From Providencia vermicola (GTDB lineage Bacteria; Pseudomonadota; Gammaproteobacteria; Enterobacterales; Enterobacteriaceae): DNA of 64,000 bases. This document shows positions 18,820 through 28,085 of the stretch, piece after piece. Within the stretch, counting starts at the first letter, position 1, and the number at the start of each line of letters is the position of its first letter. Made by a program: the position numbers and the translations under genes. The stretch spans positions 3,785,001-3,849,000 of the forward strand of contig NZ_CP048796.1 of assembly GCF_010748935.1 (NCBI RefSeq), given 5' to 3'. The notes under the pieces were generated by a model. It saw only the letters and a program-made list of their open reading frames with translations. It ran no database searches and was not told where the DNA came from.

Positions 18820-19785
18820 TTAGTAATAGTTTATCCTAACGATCGTTGAAGCATTAAATGGTCCGGTTTTCACCGCACTTACTTTCTTGACCGATGCGTT
18901 ATAAGTACGAGTGATTGAGGTGCTCCCTGTAGGTAGAGAACCGAAAAACTGGAAATAGTTAAATTTTACGCGACCACCTTGATCGTCAAATATGGTGAGG
19001 TTAGTACCATTTTTTAAATCAATCGCATAATCACCATTGAGATTATCCGTTGTTTCAAAGCTCACATTCATTGAGAAATTATCTAAACACCCTCGTTTTG
19101 CCGCTTGTAGTTGAAATTCCTTTTTAAACTCTTTTCCTTGGTTAAGGTCGGTTATCATCAATTGGCCAAAATCAATTTGTTGAGATTCTGGATAAACTTT
19201 AATCTCCGCCCCGCATTTCAAAAAACGGATACCTTTTAATCCTGAAATCGCATACCTTAAGTTTTTCGCTCCTGGTGTAAAGTTAATGCCTCCACTTCCA
19301 TCAAATTGGAAAACCGTAAATTGGTTATCGCCCGTATAATTACCTGAAGGGGGAACCACACCAGTTACCTTAATATACAGAGAAAATGTCACAGTGACAG
19401 TGACACTCTGCCCTTTACGGATAGGTTTAGTACCTAAGCTTACGCTCTGTTGATTTCTTTCGAGCTGAATACCTTTATAATTCGCGCCCAATAACAACCC
19501 TGTTCCCAATTTTTGAGAGGTTGGGTTGAAATACATATGAACAACGTCAACGGCATCGCCTATAACATTGTCACAATAAACGGTAACCGTCATCGGGTTT
19601 GATTGCCAGATCACGGTATTTGCTGGTGTATCCGAGGGGATCGCTAATTGACCGACAGGTACTGCCGGTTTAATCACTTCTCCGGTTCCGTATTCCACAC
19701 AATCTAAAGCGAATACTCTCGTACTAAAAAATGCCAATAGCAGAAAAACAGGGAGTCTGCTGTATTTAATCAATCTGTGTATCAT
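18820..19785 (-). CDS. Two-domain fimbrial tip adhesin candidate, operon 2
   Basis: Protein of 321 residues, last gene of fimbrial operon 2. Signal peptide ending VFA-LD, an N-terminal domain of about 170 residues starting DCVEYGTGEVIKP with its own Cys pair, and a C-terminal pilin domain from about KCGAEIKVYPESQQIDFGQL ending in TIVRINYY. This layout, size and terminal operon position are those of FimH/MrpH-type tip adhesins, in which the N-terminal domain binds the receptor. I do not recognise the receptor-binding domain, so ligand specificity is unknown. Confidence 0.75.
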   Translation of the reverse strand: MIHRLIKYSRLPVFLLLAFFSTRVFALDCVEYGTGEVIKPAVPVGQLAIPSDTPANTVIWQSNPMTVTVYCDNVIGDAVDVVHMYFNPTSQKLGTGLLLGANYKGIQLERNQQSVSLGTKPIRKGQSVTVTVTFSLYIKVTGVVPPSGNYTGDNQFTVFQFDGSGGINFTPGAKNLRYAISGLKGIRFLKCGAEIKVYPESQQIDFGQLMITDLNQGKEFKKEFQLQAAKRGCLDNFSMNVSFETTDNLNGDYAIDLKNGTNLTIFDDQGGRVKFNYFQFFGSLPTGSTSITRTYNASVKKVSAVKTGPFNASTIVRINYY

Positions 19786-19800
19786 GAGTTATACACCTTA

Positions 19801-20352
19801 TTAGAGATAGGCAATGCTCAATGTAATTTGTGTTTTGATATTACCTACAGTTAAGTCTTTTCGAGGAAGATAGCTTTCTAACATTGAATAAAGAGTAATT
19901 TGCTGGTTATCATCAAAGTAAACCGAGTAATTACGATATTCTCCGTTTGGCACTGTATTGCCATTTTTATCAATTAATCTAATCCCATAACCTTTCAATA
20001 TCGTTTTACCGCCAAATAAATTACGATCCGTACTTTCTGTGGGTTCGGAAATAAACATAATCCGAACAACGGGTTCTCTATCATCGCGATTAAACGAAGG
20101 GAAAATGCAATCATCAAATTTTAATTTAATTTCTTGCTGAGGACTCCTATCCCCTATTTCATGAAAGAAATTAAGAGAAATTGGTCCCAAATCAATATTT
20201 TGATCTAACGATGAAAAGCTGATCTTGCAAGGCAATGAAACAACACGCCCAGTAAAATTCAGGTCGCCTTTCATCATGCTGCTATCTGCATAAACATTCC
20301 CTGTTAGCAGCAAAGAAATAAAAAAACATATTGATACGTAGCAATTTCTCAT
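19801..20352 (-). CDS. Minor fimbrial subunit, operon 2
   Basis: Pilin-domain protein of 183 residues, between chaperone and tip adhesin gene. Signal peptide ending VYA-DS, then GDLNFTGRVVSLPCKI with the first Cys, IDLGPI, second Cys (FDDCIF) and ITLSIAYL at the C-terminus. By position it may be the adaptor that joins the tip adhesin to the rod. It is separated by nine bases from the chaperone gene and by 15 from the adhesin gene. Confidence 0.85.
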   Translation of the reverse strand: MRNCYVSICFFISLLLTGNVYADSSMMKGDLNFTGRVVSLPCKISFSSLDQNIDLGPISLNFFHEIGDRSPQQEIKLKFDDCIFPSFNRDDREPVVRIMFISEPTESTDRNLFGGKTILKGYGIRLIDKNGNTVPNGEYRNYSVYFDDNQQITLYSMLESYLPRKDLTVGNIKTQITLSIAYL

Positions 20353-20361
20353 GGCCGGATC

Positions 20362-21090
20362 CTATTTACTTTCTTTAGATAATTGACAAATAGATGCAGC
20401 ACATTGGTAAGTCAGCATTTTCATACCACCGTAATCATCCATATACCCTGTATACAGTTGACTAAATGGCGTCGCTGGTACGGTTACCGTTTCCTTTGAC
20501 ATCGGGGCTATCATGACACTTTCAAAACCAGGAAAATTACTCGTGGAATGGCTACTTAAATAACCTAGAGTCACATAGTATTTTGTCGGATTTTCTATCA
20601 GCAATTGATTACCTGTATGGGTATACTTCAACTCTTTCGCCCACACTTTATCGCTATTGTTTTCAATCTGTGATGGCCGATAAAACATTTTCAAACGGCT
20701 CTGAATCGCAATTTGCACCACGTTTTCTTTATCCGCAACTGGTGGAATTTCACGGACATTCAAATAAAATAATGATTCTCTATCTTGGGGTAATTTATCC
20801 AATCCCTCAGTTTTAATGACTTTTATCTGATTTTTAGCGTTCGGTTCAACGCGCTGCATAGGCGGAAGCACAGTAAAAGGTGCTGAGACTTTATTCCCCT
20901 TATCATCTTCTATCCATGACTGTGCAAGATAAGGCATCGTTTTGCTTTGGTTATTAATAACTAAGCTGACAGATTTGTCCTGACCGGGGAAAATGATCCT
21001 TGTACGGTCGATATTGATTGCCGCAGACGCTGTTTGTAATCCTATAAATATGAGCGAAAAGCAAACAGAGGCTTTATACAATTTATTCAT
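20362..21090 (-). CDS. Periplasmic fimbrial chaperone, operon 2
   Basis: PapD-family chaperone of 242 residues. Signal peptide ending ASA-AI, then INIDRTRIIFPGQDKSVSL, TVLPPMQRVEPNAKNQIKV (G1 donor strand) and LFYLNVREIPP. C-terminal Cys pair CAASIC as in the operon 1 chaperone, so both belong to the same chaperone subfamily. It works with the usher encoded 11 bases upstream. Confidence 0.95.
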   Translation of the reverse strand: MNKLYKASVCFSLIFIGLQTASAAINIDRTRIIFPGQDKSVSLVINNQSKTMPYLAQSWIEDDKGNKVSAPFTVLPPMQRVEPNAKNQIKVIKTEGLDKLPQDRESLFYLNVREIPPVADKENVVQIAIQSRLKMFYRPSQIENNSDKVWAKELKYTHTGNQLLIENPTKYYVTLGYLSSHSTSNFPGFESVMIAPMSKETVTVPATPFSQLYTGYMDDYGGMKMLTYQCAASICQLSKESK

Positions 21091-21101
21091 AACACTTTCC
21101 T

Positions 21102-23597
21102 TTAAAGGCAGGGAATCAAAACTTTACTTTGTTCTTTTTCAGAGAAACTCGTGAAATTCAATTGGCACTGCGCATTTCCGCCTGACCATTTGACGCTATA
21201 TTGCTCTTCTGGATTAATACCCGTTAAATATACGATGCCGTTATCTCCGATAATGCCAACTTCTCTACCTGTGTTTATTTCAATCACGCTGGTTCCTAAT
21301 GGCGGGAATTTCCCATTTTCTAAACGAACAACCGCCAAAATACGTTTACCTTGATTAGCGCTAATAGTTTGATAACCAATTGCACCTTCAGTTAAGGTTT
21401 TACCAATAATGTTGTCATTCACATCAACATCATCAGGTAACGTGTTCATATCGATATACACATCAGAGTTAGAGAAACTATTTAAATTTGTGGCAACACC
21501 GATACCAAATCGGTTGGTAACTGATTGACCGTTATCGATAGAAATACCCGCAACATTACCGCTATCAATCATGACTCGTGGTTCATTATTTGTGCCATTA
21601 CGGTGCAATGCAGCGCCATATTTAGTCGCTGTCATCGAACCATACCAGCTTCCACCCAATGCACGGTATGAATTGACATTATCTGTACCATTCATATTCA
21701 GCACACCATAAGGTGAAGAATATTGATAAGTACCACTAATACTCGGCTCCATGCGACCAAGTTCACGCTTATCACCGCCAGCACGTAAGCTCCAGTAATT
21801 GTTATTTATATTCTCACTGTAATACGCGACTGATTGATTTAAGCTTTTGCCTCCATTCGCATATTGCATGTCATAGCTAACAGAAGCACCACTTTCTAAT
21901 GGAATTGAAAACGATAAATAAGCTTGGTTATCATCTGTTTCCTGATATTTGATTTTATTCAGTGAGAATGTGGCAGAAATATTTCTTATATCACCAATAT
22001 TAAATAATTTGCTCACACTCATCCCAAAGGATGTGGTCGATTCGCTATTCCAAAATTGATGGTGAGACGCATTAAAATATAGCGTGACATCCAACGGACT
22101 AATGTATTGGTTAAACGATGCGGTATATACGTTTTTATCCCGCCTAAAATCAAGTATGCCGTTCGCTGCATCAATATATTGCGGCATGGTCAAAAATTCT
22201 TTTTCCGAGAATTTATAACCCGCAAAGGTGACTTGCGAATTCGTTGATTCAAAACGTTTCGAGTAATTTAAGCGGTAACTGTTTCCTGAATAGGTGCCAA
22301 AATGATCTAATCTTGCGTATGTGCGAGTGATATCAAAAGAAATCGCACCAAATTGATTCATATTTTGACCAATACCTAAGTTAAACGCTTGGTAATCGTT
22401 ATTGCTGATTGTTGCGATCAAACCACCAAATAATGAGGTATTACTTAAAACGCCGTAAGACATTTCTCCAGAGATAAATCGAGGCTCAACACGCTGTGAA
22501 TGTCCAAATGGGCTCGACTCCCCAGCAGAGAATTTATATAAAAACTGACCTTGTCGCGTCAAAAATGGTAATGATGCGGCTGTTACTTGGTATTGGGTTT
22601 TAGTTCCATTTTCCTCTTCCACCGTAACATCTAAGGTACCTTGCACCGCCTCAGTGATATCCTGAATATTAAAAGGTCCTGGTGCAACACGGGTTTGCTT
22701 AATCACCCGCCCATTTTGAGAAATAATGACGGTCGCGTTCGTTTGAGCGATCCCTGTAATTTGTGGAGCATAACCACGCATCGAAGGCGGTAGCATACGA
22801 GTATCACTAAAGAGTGATACACCAATAAAACGGAAACTATCGAATATATCCGTTTTTAGGTATGACTCACCCAATAAAATTTTAGCGCCTAATTCGGGGA
22901 AAGCTCTAAATGCATAAATCTGTGTCCAATCGAACCGTTCATTGGTTTTACCTTGTGAACGGTTATATTGGTATTGATAATCTGCACGAAAACGCCATGC
23001 CCCCAAATTCACCCCCGCGGTTCCGTTACTGCTAGCGCTAAAGGTTTCACTATTATTTTTAGGTGCTGAATAATTGGCAAAAAGATTGTAATCAATAAAT
23101 GCACCAGTAATTCCATTTTCCCATTGTGATGGTGGAACCCAATAAGGGTCATCATATTCCAGCCATGCTTGTGGTATTGAAAATAAAATATTTTGGTTAG
23201 CTTTATCAAAATGATAATTAATATCCATTGATTTAGGTAATTCAACACACTGATTATTTTCATGCTGTAAAATTTCATCGCTGACTTTCTTTTTCAATGA
23301 AAAAAGCTGAATCATTTTAGGCGTAATACAGAGTGCTGAAGTATCTTTATCAACTTCAGTGAATTTAATTAAATATTGTCCAGAGAGTTTACGACCATTA
23401 AGGGTAATATCTGTTAAATATTCTCCCGCAGGTATAAAGTCTGGATTTGAGAATTGAGTGAGATCGATATTATCTCTGTCTTTTGCATCAATAATATTCA
23501 TATTAAACTCGACTGCTTTAGCCACGCTTGAGACGGAAAGTGCTAAAACAATGGAGAATAATAATTTATTTACTTTGAATTGAGGCAATAAAGACAT
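21102..23597 (-). CDS. Outer-membrane fimbrial usher, operon 2
   Basis: Usher of 831 residues with N-terminal periplasmic domain (EFNMNIIDAKDRDNIDLTQF), barrel and plug (LPPSMRGYAPQITGIAQTNA, FLTRQGQF) and C-terminal domain (GKFPPLGTSVIEINTGREVGI). The open frame begins at a TTG at 23654, and an ATG at 23612 has no ribosome site. The ATG at 23597 has CAGGGA six bases upstream and begins a standard signal peptide that ends SVAKA-VE. It is clearly a paralogue of the operon 1 usher but diverged throughout. Confidence 0.96.
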   Translation of the reverse strand: MSLLPQFKVNKLLFSIVLALSVSSVAKAVEFNMNIIDAKDRDNIDLTQFSNPDFIPAGEYLTDITLNGRKLSGQYLIKFTEVDKDTSALCITPKMIQLFSLKKKVSDEILQHENNQCVELPKSMDINYHFDKANQNILFSIPQAWLEYDDPYWVPPSQWENGITGAFIDYNLFANYSAPKNNSETFSASSNGTAGVNLGAWRFRADYQYQYNRSQGKTNERFDWTQIYAFRAFPELGAKILLGESYLKTDIFDSFRFIGVSLFSDTRMLPPSMRGYAPQITGIAQTNATVIISQNGRVIKQTRVAPGPFNIQDITEAVQGTLDVTVEEENGTKTQYQVTAASLPFLTRQGQFLYKFSAGESSPFGHSQRVEPRFISGEMSYGVLSNTSLFGGLIATISNNDYQAFNLGIGQNMNQFGAISFDITRTYARLDHFGTYSGNSYRLNYSKRFESTNSQVTFAGYKFSEKEFLTMPQYIDAANGILDFRRDKNVYTASFNQYISPLDVTLYFNASHHQFWNSESTTSFGMSVSKLFNIGDIRNISATFSLNKIKYQETDDNQAYLSFSIPLESGASVSYDMQYANGGKSLNQSVAYYSENINNNYWSLRAGGDKRELGRMEPSISGTYQYSSPYGVLNMNGTDNVNSYRALGGSWYGSMTATKYGAALHRNGTNNEPRVMIDSGNVAGISIDNGQSVTNRFGIGVATNLNSFSNSDVYIDMNTLPDDVDVNDNIIGKTLTEGAIGYQTISANQGKRILAVVRLENGKFPPLGTSVIEINTGREVGIIGDNGIVYLTGINPEEQYSVKWSGGNAQCQLNFTSFSEKEQSKVLIPCL

Positions 23598-23801
23598 GAT
23601 AATCCCTGTCATATAGGTAAACAAATCAAACCAAGAAAGGTAAGTAACAGGCAAAAAAAGACCTGTTACTTACATATACTCAAATAGTTCTAGTTTCATT
23701 TAGATGGTAATGAAAACTACCTGTAGAAATATAAATAACGATATACTCAAGTAGCGATATACACATCAATAATGAGATAACTTGAAATATAGCGAGTTAA
23801 A

Positions 23802-24362
23802 TTATAGGTAGTTTAAAGCGTAAGTTGCTTGAGAAATGATACTACCTGTTTCTACTTTACTACCGTTCGCTTCAACACGTGCGCTGAAAGTCAGTTTGTT
23901 TGGACCTTCAACCAGTGGAATTTCAATACTAGTATCACCTAGTTTCATCACTGCACCATTAGCGTTCAACAGACGAACACCAACACCTTTAGAAGTACCC
24001 GTGTTTGCTAACAGTTCAGTTTTCGTTGAGTCAGGCGTACCTGAGAAAGTCACTTTAACTTTGCTTACCGCTGGGAATGACGCTTCTCCATTTTCGCCTT
24101 TAACTTCACCCAAATCACAGTTTTCTAATGCAATAGTATATTGAACATTTTGGCTGTATTTGTTACCTGTTTCTAAAACTTTATTTGCAACTTGACCTAA
24201 GTCGACGTTAACAGTACCGTCACCAGGCAGAGTACATGGAGCATTAATAACTTTACCTTTAAAGTTAATAACACCACTACCTTGGTCAACAGCTGCATTT
24301 GCAATACCTGTAGTGAATGATGCCGCAATAATGGTAGCTAAAGCAATTTTAGATAATTTCAT
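23802..24362 (-). CDS. Major fimbrial subunit, operon 2
   Basis: Pilin of 186 residues. Signal peptide ending GIANA-AV, then DQGSGVINFKGKVINAPCTLPG with the first Cys, VDLGQV, second Cys (LENCDL), and a C-terminal ATYALNYL strand. First structural gene of the operon. The gap of about 200 bases before the usher could hold a partial terminator that lets the rod protein exceed the rest, but I could not point to one. Confidence 0.92.
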   Translation of the reverse strand: MKLSKIALATIIAASFTTGIANAAVDQGSGVINFKGKVINAPCTLPGDGTVNVDLGQVANKVLETGNKYSQNVQYTIALENCDLGEVKGENGEASFPAVSKVKVTFSGTPDSTKTELLANTGTSKGVGVRLLNANGAVMKLGDTSIEIPLVEGPNKLTFSARVEANGSKVETGSIISQATYALNYL

Positions 24363-24478
24363 ATTATTTTCCTATTTAAGAAAGACGACTGACGTACAAA
24401 CTCCCTAACGATATTGATCATTAGGTAGAGATTAATTCTGTTATAGTTTAGAGAGACAACTGAATAATAATGTAAAGG

Positions 24479-24787
24479 CTATAAGTAATGATTAGCCATT
24501 CTATGTTTTATAATTCTGTTTTTTTGTTCTTTTTTTAGTTCTTTTTTTAGCTCCACACAACTTTCTATCGAAAAAATATCATCATGTAAAAAGCATATTA
24601 AATCTGTTTCAAGCGCTTTTGCTAAATTAAGTAGATTATCCAATGTAATATTGCATTCACCTCTTTCATAACGTGAAATTTGTTGCTGACTCACGCCAAC
24701 AAGATCCGCAAGTTCAATGCCAGAAAGGCCTAAACTCTTTCTTCTTTTGCGGATTTCTTTACCAACGATCTGGTTTACATTTTTCAT
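24479..24787 (-). CDS. MrpJ-like HTH transcriptional regulator heading fimbrial operon 2
   Basis: Helix-turn-helix protein of 102 residues with GKEIRKRRKSLGLSGIELAD and SQQQISRYERGE, the MrpJ-family recognition helix shared with the regulators at 8400 and 44369. The C-terminus is a Lys-rich tail (ELKKELKKEQKN). As in operon 1, it precedes the major pilin on the same strand, here by 116 bases. Likely role by family: control of fimbriae-motility switching. Confidence 0.85.
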   Translation of the reverse strand: MKNVNQIVGKEIRKRRKSLGLSGIELADLVGVSQQQISRYERGECNITLDNLLNLAKALETDLICFLHDDIFSIESCVELKKELKKEQKNRIIKHRMANHYL

Positions 24788-26036
24788 TTATTAAGACCCG
24801 ATCTCATTTAAAATTATCGTAGTGAAAAAGATAACGTCATAAACAATATTTTTTAATTATTATTATTATTTAAGTAATTCACATTAAGAAAAAGTAGTTA
24901 AATATGCAATATATGAATTTGACTTAATTATAGATTTGACACTTTGAAAGTAAAACTGTTTATAACGATCGATACGATTAATAAAATTAGACGAAACCTA
25001 TCAAGAATATCTATTAAAAAATACAGGCCACTTAAAGTAAATATTCTTATAACATTTTGGTCGACCTTTTTTTAAAAAAAATAAAGAAACAACCTTAACG
25101 TTTTGATATTTATCATTAATTCATTTTACTACTATTGGTTGTATAACTATATAAATAGAAGCTAGGATCATTATAAATAAAAAATAACACCAACTATATT
25201 TAATATGGTATTTCATCGTTGATATATAAGAGGAAATATAAAATATAGCCAAATAAATTCATTTAAGTCTCATTTTTTATATTCTAACTATTTTACCACT
25301 GACAGTGGTTTATTTATTTTATCTGCTTTTATCAAGCATGAATTTAGCACCAAAGTCATACTCGGTTAAAGAGTACAGAATATGATAAATCACGCTAATC
25401 TTAATTTTTCCTTAGTTTTACGCAGTTAAATAGGGTCTAACTAGTTTTAAAGATGGAAATTTATCATAAATTAGATTAATCAATGGCTAGCACTCATAAT
25501 CAGTCTTTTTATGAATAGAAATAACTCTTTACATTCAATGAATTACATTCTTTACAAAATGTAACCAAATGATAGTAAATATTTCAAATGAGAGTGGCGA
25601 ATAGGCTAAAAACAGAGGAATCACTTTGAAACAATCAAAAATAGACCTATAAAAATCAAAAACTAGGACAAATCTCATAAGAGAGTATGCCCCAAAACTC
25701 AAAATTTAATCGGGAGAATATGCATACATTTAATAAGCTTATTTAATGTTTATATGAAAGGTAACATGTTATTAACATAACCAGCATTTTTGAATGATTG
25801 ATCAAAGATTAATTTGGGTTATCAATACGTTTTTTTGTTTTTTAGCGTGATCTGTTCATTTCAGTCTAGTATTGGAGAAACATAATATTATGCCTTTATT
25901 GACTAGCCCTCATCAGAGGCAAAGTGATTATCTGATTTAGATCGATAACGATTGGTTATCAAAAAGGATAATATCTCATTATATCTCTGTGCAATTATGT
26001 GGTGTTATCTCTTTACCGTAAGAGAGGAGATACACT
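24788..26036. other. 1.25-kb gene-free AT-rich region
   Basis: Separates fimbrial operon 2 (minus) from the nitrilase gene (plus). No credible gene or mobile-element remnant is seen. One small perfect dyad, ACCACTG-A-CAGTGGT, lies at 25295-25309 with T-rich sequence after it. Promoters for both flanks must lie here. I see no recombinase or paired inverted repeats pointing to phase variation. Confidence 0.5.
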
Positions 26037-27017
26037 ATGTCGACACCCATTCGAGTAGCCACTGTACAATTTCAACATAAAGCTTCTGACAAAAACGATA
26101 ACCTAAAGCAGATCCATGCCTTTATCGATCAAGCCGCATCACAGAACGTACAAATACTCGTGTTACCTGAAATGTGCATTACCGGTTATTGGCACGTACC
26201 TAAATTGCCTAGTGAAGAGGTTTATCAACTCAGTGAAACGCTACATGATAGCCCTTCATTAACCCCAATCCGCCAAAGAGCGAAAGAGCTCAATATGATT
26301 ATTGGCGTAGGGCTGATTGAAAAAGGGTTAGATGATAAGTGTTATAATACTTGGGTCGCTTGTATGCCCGATGGCACATATCATGCTCATCGCAAACTCC
26401 ATGCTTTTGAGCACCCTAGCATCCACTCGGGTGATAGCTATACCGTGTTTGATACGCCATGGGGGGTAAAAGCAGGTATCCTCATTTGTTGGGATAATAA
26501 TTTAGTCGAAAACCCGCGTGCGACTGCATTATTGGGCGCAGATATTATTTTAGCGCCTCATCAAACGGGAGGTACCAATTCCCGCAGTCCATATAGTATG
26601 AAACCAATCCCACTGTCTTTATGGGAAAATAGAGAGATAGCCCCAGAAGCCTTACGAGATGCTTTCCAAGGTGAACATGGACGCGGCTGGTTAATGCGTT
26701 GGCTACCAGCTCGTGCGCATGATAATGGTGTCTTTTATGTTTTCAGTAACGGTGTTGGGCTAGATGATGATGAGATACGCACTGGTAATGCCATGATCAT
26801 AGACCCTTATGGACGTATTATTAAAGAAAGTGATGCAATTGAAAATGATATGGTTATCGCCGAACTGGATTTAAGTTTACTTCCTATGTCGACAGGCCGC
26901 CGCTGGATGTCAGGTCGACGCCCTGAACTGTATGGCATCCTTACTAAAACAATGGGTTATGAACGAGATGCACGCAGCGTAAGATTTGCTGATAAGCCAG
27001 TCGCAATTTCAAAATAA
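26037..27017 (+). CDS. Carbon-nitrogen hydrolase (nitrilase superfamily)
   Basis: Cytoplasmic hydrolase of 326 residues. The catalytic Glu-Lys-Cys triad of the nitrilase superfamily is visible as E45 (LVLPEMCITGY), K120 (HAHRKLHAFE) and C151 (GILICWDNNLVENPR). Members cleave nitriles, amides or carbamoyl groups; the substrate here is not evident, though the C-x-N-N-x-x-E-x-P context suggests an amidase-like member. A strong AGAGGAGA site precedes the ATG. It lies 97 bases upstream of a LysR gene and could be that regulator's target, but the two are co-directional. Confidence 0.88.
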   Translation: MSTPIRVATVQFQHKASDKNDNLKQIHAFIDQAASQNVQILVLPEMCITGYWHVPKLPSEEVYQLSETLHDSPSLTPIRQRAKELNMIIGVGLIEKGLDDKCYNTWVACMPDGTYHAHRKLHAFEHPSIHSGDSYTVFDTPWGVKAGILICWDNNLVENPRATALLGADIILAPHQTGGTNSRSPYSMKPIPLSLWENREIAPEALRDAFQGEHGRGWLMRWLPARAHDNGVFYVFSNGVGLDDDEIRTGNAMIIDPYGRIIKESDAIENDMVIAELDLSLLPMSTGRRWMSGRRPELYGILTKTMGYERDARSVRFADKPVAISK

Positions 27018-27048
27018 CAGTGGCGCATCTTTTTTAATGAATAATATA

Positions 27049-27080
27049 CTTGTAGAGACATAATATATTGTCTCTACAAG
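27049..27080. promoter_or_regulatory. Perfect 12-bp inverted repeat upstream of the LysR gene
   Basis: CTTGTAGAGACA and TGTCTCTACAAG flank an eight-base AT core (TAATATAT). No T-run follows on either strand, so a simple terminator is less likely. It sits 35 bases before the LysR ATG and contains T-N11-A-like spacing, so it may be the LysR protein's own operator, or a stabilising hairpin after the nitrilase gene. Confidence 0.45.
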
Positions 27081-27114
27081 CCAACATAACTGATAAATTT
27101 ACCGATGAGGCGTA

Positions 27115-28020
27115 ATGGATACTCGATTATTACGTGCTTTTGTTGTTTTAGCCGAAACAGCGAACTACCATACGGCAGCATCACAACTGTATGTCACTCA
27201 GCCAGCATTGACCAAACAGATTAAACAATTAGAACGGCAACTTGCTATAACGTTATTCGAACGTGGTCGTCACGGTGCACAATTAACGGAAAATGGTCAC
27301 AAACTGCTTCCTTTCGCTCAGCAAGTGCTGTCTCAAACGAATCAACTTTTAAATCGAGCTTCTGAATTAAGTTCTCAATTTCCTAAATCTATCTATGTTG
27401 GGTTTGGTATTTCCGTCTTCCAAGAGGCTTCATTTTTCGTGGCTCGCTTACGGGAACATTTACCAAAAACCACCATTTACTTTGATGATATGCCGTCAAA
27501 TATCATGTCGCAAAAATTAGCCAACCATCAATTACAAGTTGCTTTTTTGCGTCGTCCTGAAACCCCATTCTCTACACATTTTGCGGTTTATCCGTTAAAA
27601 AAAGAAACACTGTCACTGGCCATTTCCACATCCCAATTAACTCATCAATCGATTAAACAACTCTTAATGACCCATCCTTATTTATCACTTAGGAAGGAAC
27701 GAGGCAGCGGGCTTTCTCAGCAAATTGAACAGTTTTTAGAACAACAAAAAATATCATTGATTCCAGCCCAAGAAGCGAGTGATATTCAAACAATCATTGC
27801 TCTCGTTGGCGCGGGTGCTGGCGTCAGCTTAGTTCCCTATAGCGCTAGACATATTAGTCGTCACGATGTGACTTTCATCCCCATTGAAAACATTGCGTCA
27901 GCCACTTGGGATATCGATGTCGTCTGGTCATCATCCTTACCTGCCTCTTGGCAAGATATAATCAGGGCATTGCTAAAAGAAACACTGCATCATTTTAATC
28001 GCCATGCCAATCCCAAATAA
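27115..28020 (+). CDS. LysR-family transcriptional regulator
   Basis: LysR-type regulator of 301 residues. N-terminal winged HTH (LRAFVVLAETANYHTAASQL, VTQPALTKQIKQLERQL, LFERGRHGAQLTENG) followed by a periplasmic-binding-protein-like effector domain (from about IYVGFGISVF to VPYSARHISRHDV). GATGAGG precedes the ATG. The next gene, the first of the seven-gene lipid cluster, starts 65 bases downstream on the same strand, so the cluster could be controlled by this protein or even co-transcribed with it. The effector is unknown. Confidence 0.92.
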   Translation: MDTRLLRAFVVLAETANYHTAASQLYVTQPALTKQIKQLERQLAITLFERGRHGAQLTENGHKLLPFAQQVLSQTNQLLNRASELSSQFPKSIYVGFGISVFQEASFFVARLREHLPKTTIYFDDMPSNIMSQKLANHQLQVAFLRRPETPFSTHFAVYPLKKETLSLAISTSQLTHQSIKQLLMTHPYLSLRKERGSGLSQQIEQFLEQQKISLIPAQEASDIQTIIALVGAGAGVSLVPYSARHISRHDVTFIPIENIASATWDIDVVWSSSLPASWQDIIRALLKETLHHFNRHANPK

Positions 28021-28085
28021 CGCTCTTTAATCCTATATATAATGAGTAGAAATTCTGATATCTATAATCCTAATAATTTATTTAT

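Noticed and set aside
25295-25309. Small dyad ACCACTG-A-CAGTGGT as terminator
   Set aside because: Far from any gene end (about 500 bases) and only seven base pairs; kept as a note in the intergenic entry.
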